Shown here piece by piece: positions 14,067-18,659 of a stretch of DNA of 18,659 bases. How positions within the stretch are numbered: position 1 is the first letter of the stretch; every line of letters starts with the position of its first letter. This DNA is from an uncultured Burkholderiales bacterium (lineage in GTDB: Bacteria; Pseudomonadota; Gammaproteobacteria; Burkholderiales; Burkholderiaceae_E). Both the position numbers and the translations under genes were made by a program. The notes under the pieces are model-generated. The model was not told the origin of the DNA and searched no databases. It saw only the letters and a program-made list of their open reading frames with translations. The stretch covers positions 1-18,659 of the forward strand of contig CAIUGQ010000468.1 in the NCBI GenBank assembly GCA_903898725.1, written 5' to 3'.

Positions 14067-15499
14067 GTTCGACCCAGCGCCCGACGACATGGCGACGCAC
14101 CGGCCTGACCGTGGCGGCCCTGTTCGGCCTTGTCATGCTGCTGAGCTGCGGCGGCGAGGTTGACGGCATCGGCTCCAGTGGTACCGGCATCACGACCTCC
14201 GGCGTTCAGATCGGGACGATCACCGGCTTCGGCAGTGTGATCGTCGAGGGCAACAGCTACGACAGCGCCGCTGCGACGATCCAGATCGACCGCAACCCGA
14301 CGCTGCCCACGGCCATCGGCGAGAGCAGCCTGCGGCTCGGCATGCGTGTCGAACTCGGCTTCGATGCATCCGAGAAGGCACAGACCGTGGTGACCCGGCC
14401 AGAGGTGATCGGTGTCATCCAGACCCGCTCCGGAAACACCTTGACGGTCGCCGGTCAGACGGTGCGCAGCAATGCAGTCCCGGGTGTCGACACGGTGCTG
14501 GAAGGTGTGGAATCGATCGATGAGCTTCAGGTGGGTGATCGCATCGAGGTGCACGGCGTTCGTGAACCGGCCACGGAAACCCTCGTAGCAACCCGGATCG
14601 AACGGCTCGACAGCGCCGGCACGCAGGTCCGCATCACCGGCACCGCCAGCAATGTGGCCGCCGATCAGCGCAGCCTGGTCATCGGCGGTCTGGGCGTCGG
14701 TCTCGCGAGCAACGCGGTGGTGTTGCCGTCAGGTGTGCAGCTCGCCAACGGCCAACGGGTGACGGTGTGGTCTGCCAGCGGTCTGGACGCGGGCGGCACC
14801 CTGAGCGCGCAGGCGATCAGGGTCGATCCTGAACCGACGCCGGGGGGCGCCTCGCAGCCGCTGCGCACCGCCGGCATCGTCCGCCAGCTCGCAGCGGGGC
14901 AGTCGAGCTTTGTCGTGGGCCAACGGCCTGTGATCTACGGCGCCGACACCCGTTTCATCGGCGGGGCCGCCAGCGATCTCGCCAACGGCGTGGCCGTCAG
15001 GGTGCGCGGCACGCTGCAAGGCGCCCAGCTGGTCGCCGCCGAGATTCGACTGCTGCGCCAGGCAAGCGACAGCAGGGTCGTCATCGAGGGGGCAGTGAGC
15101 AACTTTGTCTCGCTGGCCAGTCTGCTGGTGCGGGACACCCGGGTCGATGCATCGGGCGCGACGATCGTCTTCAGCGGCGGCACAGCCGCACAGATCCAGT
15201 CCGGCGCAGTGATCCGGGTCGAAGGTTCCGTCGTCAACGATGTGCTGGTGCCCACGCTGATCACGATTCGCAGTGCGGCCACGGCCAGCGCGACCGGGCA
15301 GACCGAAGGTGTGGTCGCTGCCGTGTTTCCGACCTTGCGCACGTTCCGGGTCAACGGCGTCAGCGTTGCGCTGAGCAATGCAACCGTGATCGACGGCGAC
15401 CTGACGGACCTGCGCCCCGGGGCTCAGGTCCGGGTCACCGGAACCTTCGGCAGCGGCCAGTTGCAGGCGGCCACACTGCGCGTCCGGCCGCGGGAGTGA
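14063..15499 (+). CDS. DUF5666 repeat lipoprotein B (six repeats), paralogue of A
   Basis: A 478-residue predicted lipoprotein. The N-terminus has WRRTGLTVAALFGLVMLLSC, a signal peptide with a lipobox-like end and Cys C29, followed by GGEVDGIGSSGTGITTSG. Six DUF5666-type beta-rich units follow. They can be paired by eye with those of protein A: GTITGFGSVIVEG opens unit 1 in both, LTVAGQTVRS with FVVAGQTVKV in unit 2, and LPSGVQLANGQRVTVWS with LPTGVTLANGQRVAVWS in unit 3. A unit matching A's sixth appears to be missing. It overlaps the DUF6502 stop by ATGA, so translation is likely coupled. Function unknown; outer-membrane attachment and ligand or surface binding are guesses. Confidence 0.83.
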   Translation: MSSTQRPTTWRRTGLTVAALFGLVMLLSCGGEVDGIGSSGTGITTSGVQIGTITGFGSVIVEGNSYDSAAATIQIDRNPTLPTAIGESSLRLGMRVELGFDASEKAQTVVTRPEVIGVIQTRSGNTLTVAGQTVRSNAVPGVDTVLEGVESIDELQVGDRIEVHGVREPATETLVATRIERLDSAGTQVRITGTASNVAADQRSLVIGGLGVGLASNAVVLPSGVQLANGQRVTVWSASGLDAGGTLSAQAIRVDPEPTPGGASQPLRTAGIVRQLAAGQSSFVVGQRPVIYGADTRFIGGAASDLANGVAVRVRGTLQGAQLVAAEIRLLRQASDSRVVIEGAVSNFVSLASLLVRDTRVDASGATIVFSGGTAAQIQSGAVIRVEGSVVNDVLVPTLITIRSAATASATGQTEGVVAAVFPTLRTFRVNGVSVALSNATVIDGDLTDLRPGAQVRVTGTFGSGQLQAATLRVRPRE

Positions 15500-15575
15500 C
15501 GCCCGCGCACGTTTTGCATCGGGGTGCGTCGTGGTCGGCCCAGGCGCGGCGACGATGCCCTCCACACGGGGCCGC

Positions 15576-15581
15576 TATCAT
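15576..15581 (+). promoter_or_regulatory. -10 box of ybaK, probable leaderless transcript
   Basis: TATCAT (5 of 6 matches to TATAAT) ends 6 nt before ATG 15588, with no ribosome-binding sequence between. The -35 region is weak. Confidence 0.45.
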
Positions 15582-15587
15582 TCGCGA

Positions 15588-16076
15588 ATGGCCACGAAGC
15601 ATGTCTCCGAGACCCCCGCGACGGCGCTCCTGAAGCAGCGCGGCGTCGCCTACACCGAGCATCCCTACGACTACGTCGATCACGGCGGCACCACCGAGTC
15701 CGCACGTCAGCTCGGGCTCGACGAGCATGCGGTGGTCAAGACGCTGGTCATGCAGGACGAGGCGGGCAAGCCGCTGATCGTGCTGATGCACGGCGACCGC
15801 AAGGTCTCGACCAAGAACCTCGCGCGCCAGTCCGGCCGCAAGTCGATCGCCCCGTGCGAGCCCGAGGTGGCGAGCCGGCATTCGGGCTATCTCGTCGGCG
15901 GCACCTCGCCCTTCGGCACCAAGAAGCGGCTGCCGGTCTTCGTCGAGCGCAGCGTGCTCGCGCTGCCGCGGATCTGGATCAACGGCGGGCGACGCGGCTA
16001 TCTGGTCGGCATCGATCCGGCCGTGCTCGTCGACCTGCTGCAGGCCGTCCCGGTAGACTGCGCGCTCGCCGACTGA
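15588..16076 (+). CDS. ybaK: Cys-tRNA(Pro)/Cys-tRNA(Cys) deacylase YbaK
   Basis: YbaK is a free-standing editing-domain protein that hydrolyses Cys wrongly attached to tRNA(Pro). The 162-residue product is one YbaK/EbsC domain: TPATALLKQRGVAYTEHPYDY, then LGLDEHAVVKTLVMQ with the conserved catalytic-site Lys (K51), LIVLMHGDRKVSTKNLAR, and the closing HSGYLVGGTSPFGTKKRLPVFVE typical of YbaK rather than ProX. Length is normal. ATG 15588 fits the family start; an earlier in-frame ATG at 15531 would add 19 unrelated residues and precede the -10 box. plsY follows 21 bp after the stop on the same strand. Confidence 0.94.
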   Translation: MATKHVSETPATALLKQRGVAYTEHPYDYVDHGGTTESARQLGLDEHAVVKTLVMQDEAGKPLIVLMHGDRKVSTKNLARQSGRKSIAPCEPEVASRHSGYLVGGTSPFGTKKRLPVFVERSVLALPRIWINGGRRGYLVGIDPAVLVDLLQAVPVDCALAD

Positions 16077-16097
16077 GACCGGCCGCCCGGAGACCCC

Positions 16098-16715
16098 ATG
16101 GACCTGCTGCCCGCGATCCTCGCGATCGCGATCGCCTACCTGATCGGATCGATCTCGTTCGCCGTCGTCGTCAGCCGCGCGATGGGGCTGGCGGACCCGC
16201 GCAGCTACGGCTCGGGCAATCCCGGGGCGACGAACGTGCTGCGGACCGGCAACCGGCAGGCCGCGATCCTGACGCTGGTCGGCGATGCGGCAAAGGGCGC
16301 GGTCGCGGTGCTGCTGGCACGGGCCCTGGCCGAGCGATTCGGCTTCGACGACTTCACCCTCGCCCTGGTCGGCCTGGCCGCCTTCCTCGGCCACCTGTAC
16401 CCGATCTTCCACGGCTTCCAGGGCGGCAAGGGCGTGGCCACCGCGGCCGGCGTGCTGCTGGCGCTGTCGCCGTGGCTCGGGCTGGCGACCCTGGCGACCT
16501 GGATCGTGGTGGCGGCGTTCCTGCGCTACTCCTCGCTCGCCTCCCTGATCGCGGCGATGTTCGCCCCGGCGTACTACCTGCTGCTGGCCGGCGCCGACCG
16601 GGTGCTGCTGCCGCTGGCCGCGATGAGCGCGCTGCTGGTGTGGCGCCACCGCAAGAACATCGCCAACCTGGTCGCCGGCACCGAAGGGCGCATCGGGCAG
16701 AAGAAGCAGGGCTGA
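16098..16715 (+). CDS. plsY: Acyl-phosphate:glycerol-3-phosphate 1-O-acyltransferase PlsY
   Basis: PlsY is the inner-membrane enzyme that moves the acyl group from acyl-phosphate to glycerol-3-phosphate, the first step of phospholipid synthesis. The 205-residue product has several hydrophobic spans and the three cytoplasmic motifs: SGNPGATN (residues 39-46), GHLYPIFHGFQGGKGVAT (98-115, with the glycine-rich loop) and WRHRKNIANL (182-191). Length and motif spacing match the family. The start is ATG 16098, with GGAGA 4 nt upstream, a rather short spacing. Probably co-transcribed with ybaK. Confidence 0.96.
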   Translation: MDLLPAILAIAIAYLIGSISFAVVVSRAMGLADPRSYGSGNPGATNVLRTGNRQAAILTLVGDAAKGAVAVLLARALAERFGFDDFTLALVGLAAFLGHLYPIFHGFQGGKGVATAAGVLLALSPWLGLATLATWIVVAAFLRYSSLASLIAAMFAPAYYLLLAGADRVLLPLAAMSALLVWRHRKNIANLVAGTEGRIGQKKQG

Positions 16716-16766
16716 GCGGCGGGCGGGCGGGCGGCTTTCGGTCCGAGGCGATCGCTCCGCCGAACG

Positions 16767-16808
16767 CGATCAGCCGAGTGCGATCAGCCGAGCCCGATCA
16801 GCCGAGCG
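16767..16808. repeat. 14-bp tandem repeat, three units, between plsY and the RlmN-like gene
   Basis: CGATCAGCCGAG plus two variable bases (TG, CC, CG) is repeated three times without gaps, at 16767, 16781 and 16795. Degenerate relatives flank it (cgatcgctccgccgaacg before, cagccggccg after). It fills the 106-bp space between two convergent stop codons. Function unknown. Confidence 0.85.
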
Positions 16809-16821
16809 CAGCCGGCCGCGC

Positions 16822-18027
16822 TCAGCCGGCCCGGTTCAGGCGCGTCGTGGCCGGCAGCGCGACAGGTGCCGTCGCCGGCGACCCGCCCGCCGCCCGGCGC
16901 GCCCGCAGCTGTCCGCAGCCCCCGTCGACTTCCTGCGCGGCCGACCAGCGCAGCGTCGCCATCGTGCCGCGTGCCCGCAGCCCGCGCACGAAGGCCACCG
17001 CGCGCTCGAGCGGCGGCCGCGCGAAGTCCGAGCCCTCGACCGCGTTCCATGGGATCGCGTTGAGGATCGCGCGGCGCCCGGCGAGCAGCGCCGCCAGCGC
17101 CTCGACCTCGTCGTCGCCGTCGTTGACCCCGTCGAGCAGCGTCCACTGCACCAGCAGCGGAAAGCCGCTGGCGCGTGCCGCCGTGTCGGCGAGTTCGACC
17201 AGCTCGTCGGGGGCGATGCGCGGCGCGCGCGGCAGCAGCCGCTCGCGCAGGTCGGCGCGCGTGGTGTGCAGCGACAGCGCGAGCGAGGGGCGCACCGCGG
17301 CCTGCGGCAGGCGCTCGAACGCGCGCCGGTCGCCGACCGTGGAGAACACCAGCTGCTCGCGCGCGATGCCGCCGTCGGTGCCCAGCAGCGCGATCGCGTC
17401 GAGCACCGCGTCGAGGTTGTGCGCGGGCTCGCCCATGCCCATGAACACCACCTTGCGGACTGCGCGCAGCCGGCGCGCGAGCGCGACCTGCGCGACGATC
17501 TCGGCGCTGCCGAGCTGGCGCAGCAGGCCGTCGCGGCCGGTGGTGCAGAAGGTGCAGCCGACCGCGCAGCCGATCTGGCTCGACACGCACAGGCCGCCGC
17601 GGGGCAGCAGCACGCTCTCGACCGTCTGCCCGTCGGCCAGCCCGACCAGCAGCCGCTCGGCGCCTTCGCCCGGAGCGCGCTCGCGCACGCACGCGAGCGC
17701 CCCGAGCCTGTGCTCGATCGCCGGCAGCGCCTCGCGCACCCGTCGCGGCAGGAAGTTCGGATCCCCTCGGTACGGTGCATCGAGCGCACGCGCCTGCAGC
17801 CACTGCTGCATCAGGTGCCGCTCGTGCACCGGCCCGGCCCCCGCGGCGCGCAGCGTCTCGCGCACGTCGGCGATCGATGCGCGCGCCGGCACGGGCTGGC
17901 GCGGCACCGGGTCGGCGAGCTGCGCTGACGACGGCGCGGAGGAAGACAGCGACGACGAAGCCCGCGACGACGACGACGGCATGGCCACCGCCCCCGCACC
18001 GAGCGTCCGGTCCGGATCGGACGTCAT
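16822..18027 (-). CDS. RlmN/Cfr-like radical SAM RNA methyltransferase
   Basis: RlmN enzymes methylate C2 of A2503 in 23S rRNA and A37 in some tRNAs. The 401-residue product has the radical-SAM [4Fe-4S] cysteines C154, C158 and C161 (GCAVGCTFC), the auxiliary C147 seven residues before (LCVSSQIG), GMGEPAHNLDAV and ALSLHTTRADLRERLLP. A C-terminal Cys at about 371 in DGGCGQLR is the position that carries the methyl in RlmN. All mechanistic cysteines are therefore present. It is more divergent than a typical proteobacterial RlmN (FSTVGDRRAF, AVEGSDFARP, no HemN-like N-domain text), so it may be a second, RlmN-like enzyme. The first ~50 residues are Ser/Ala-rich with no similarity; ATG 17982 is an alternative start. 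It begins 5 bp after the carboxyltransferase stop, so the two are probably co-transcribed. Confidence 0.82.
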   Translation of the reverse strand: MTSDPDRTLGAGAVAMPSSSSRASSSLSSSAPSSAQLADPVPRQPVPARASIADVRETLRAAGAGPVHERHLMQQWLQARALDAPYRGDPNFLPRRVREALPAIEHRLGALACVRERAPGEGAERLLVGLADGQTVESVLLPRGGLCVSSQIGCAVGCTFCTTGRDGLLRQLGSAEIVAQVALARRLRAVRKVVFMGMGEPAHNLDAVLDAIALLGTDGGIAREQLVFSTVGDRRAFERLPQAAVRPSLALSLHTTRADLRERLLPRAPRIAPDELVELADTAARASGFPLLVQWTLLDGVNDGDDEVEALAALLAGRRAILNAIPWNAVEGSDFARPPLERAVAFVRGLRARGTMATLRWSAAQEVDGGCGQLRARRAAGGSPATAPVALPATTRLNRAG

Positions 18028-18032
18028 CGTGT

Positions 18033-18659
18033 TCACCAGGTGTCCACGAACGGCCGCTTCTTGCCGGTGCGGGCTGGCCGCGGCGGCATCGCGCGCAGCG
18101 CCTCGACCAGCACCTGGCGGGTGTCGACCGGGTCGATCACGTCGTCGACCTCGAACAGCGACGCGGTCGACAGCGCCTTGCCCTGCTCGTACATCTGCGC
18201 GACGCGCCGCTCGTACTCGGCGCGGCGCTCGGCCGGGTCCTCGATCGCGGCCAGCTCGTTGCGCCAGGCGAGCTTCACCGCGCCCTCCAGTCCCATGCCG
18301 CCGAACTCGCCCGTCGGCCACGAGACCAGCATGGCCGGCGCCCAGAAGCTGCCGCCCGCCATGCCCTGCGCGCCCAGCCCGTAGCCCTTCCTCAGCACCA
18401 CCGTGAGGATCGGCACGTCGACGCTGCCGGCGGTGACGTAGAGGCGGCAGCAGTGGCGCACCAGCGCCGTCCGCTCGGCCTCGGGACCGACCATGTTGCC
18501 GGGGGTGTCGCACAGCGTGAGGATCGGCAGGTCGAACGCGTCGGCCAGCTGCATGAAGCGCGCCGCCTTGTCGGCACCGTCGCTGTCGATCGCGCCGCCC
18601 AGGTGCATCGGGTTGTTCGCGATCAGCGCGATCGGCCGACCCTCGATGCGGACCAGCGC
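18033..18659 (-). CDS. Acyl-CoA carboxylase carboxyltransferase, C-terminal part (5' end beyond the right edge)
   Basis: Carboxyltransferases of this family move CO2 from biotin to an acyl-CoA. The last 208 codons are visible, in frame from the window edge (ALVRIEGRPIALIANNPMHLGGAIDSDGADKAARF). They contain the C-terminal crotonase-fold text: LPILTLCDTPGNMVGPEAE, VVLRKGYGLGAQGMAGGS, SWPTGEFGGMGLEGAVKL, and the late DDVIDPVDTRQVLVEAL helix. The protein ends KKRPFVDTW. An ATG at 18608 is internal, not the start. The acyl substrate (acetyl, propionyl, methylcrotonyl, geranyl) cannot be told from this part, nor whether a biotin carboxylase is fused upstream. Confidence 0.9.
   Translation of the reverse strand, partial: ALVRIEGRPIALIANNPMHLGGAIDSDGADKAARFMQLADAFDLPILTLCDTPGNMVGPEAERTALVRHCCRLYVTAGSVDVPILTVVLRKGYGLGAQGMAGGSFWAPAMLVSWPTGEFGGMGLEGAVKLAWRNELAAIEDPAERRAEYERRVAQMYEQGKALSTASLFEVDDVIDPVDTRQVLVEALRAMPPRPARTGKKRPFVDTW

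Noticed and set aside
16767..16808. Tandem 14-bp repeat considered as a CRISPR remnant
   Set aside because: Units are contiguous without spacers and no cas gene is nearby.
15524..18406. Long plus-strand open frame spanning ybaK, plsY and the antisense of the RlmN-like gene
   Set aside because: Crosses three confident genes in other frames, low-complexity product, no recognisable domain.

Overview
The window is chromosomal DNA from a very GC-rich bacterium. Sampled 60-base lines run about 63 to 78 % GC. Gene families and their order point to a betaproteobacterium, probably Burkholderiales: amidase-tsaE next to a divergent queG-xerD pair, an ybaK-plsY pair, and DUF5666/DUF6502 genes. That placement is inferred from family knowledge, not from a database search. 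I found no rRNA, tRNA, CRISPR array, prophage or insertion sequence.

Left block (1-5194), housekeeping. The minus strand carries a GT41 (SPINDLY/O-GlcNAc-transferase-like) TPR protein, then tsaE (tRNA t6A synthesis) and the first third of a Tat-exported N-acetylmuramoyl-L-alanine amidase that runs off the left edge. Divergent to these, the plus strand carries queG (epoxyqueuosine reductase) and, overlapping it by GTGA, xerD (dif-site recombinase).

Centre-left block (5191-10620), aromatic catabolism. This is a compact homoprotocatechuate (3,4-dihydroxyphenylacetate) meta-cleavage cluster with two arms. The leftward arm is a fumarylacetoacetate-hydrolase-family gene followed by an HpaR-like MarR regulator. 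The rightward arm is hpaF-hpaE-hpaD plus a ketopantoate-reductase-family gene, all overlapping or one base apart. The arms face each other across a region holding two copies of a 14-bp palindrome (consensus GTTRNCATGTCAAY) 64 bp apart, the best candidates for the regulator's operators. The hydratase (hpaH), aldolase (hpaI) and 4-HPA hydroxylase (hpaBC) are not in the window.

Centre (10621-11326): a cold-shock protein gene with a recognisable promoter and a predicted long (about 165 nt) 5' UTR containing a perfect 9-bp stem.

Centre-right block (11327-15499), the most unusual part. Two paralogous repeat lipoproteins of the DUF5666 family (seven and six repeats by my count) flank a DUF6502 protein that looks like a DNA-binding regulator. 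One lipoprotein is divergent from the regulator; the other overlaps its stop by ATGA. The divergent intergenic region has two GGGAA-N3-TTCCC dyads and an AGACT-N5-AGTCT dyad. GC is lower here than in the flanking genes. I propose it as a regulator plus surface-lipoprotein cassette of unknown function.

Right block (15500-18659): ybaK (Cys-tRNA(Pro) deacylase) and plsY (glycerol-3-phosphate acyltransferase) on the plus strand, converging on an RlmN-like radical SAM methyltransferase and the C-terminal part of an acyl-CoA carboxylase carboxyltransferase on the minus strand.

Several genes (queG, the DUF6502 gene, ybaK) have a -10-like hexamer ending 5-6 nt before the ATG, suggesting leaderless mRNAs.
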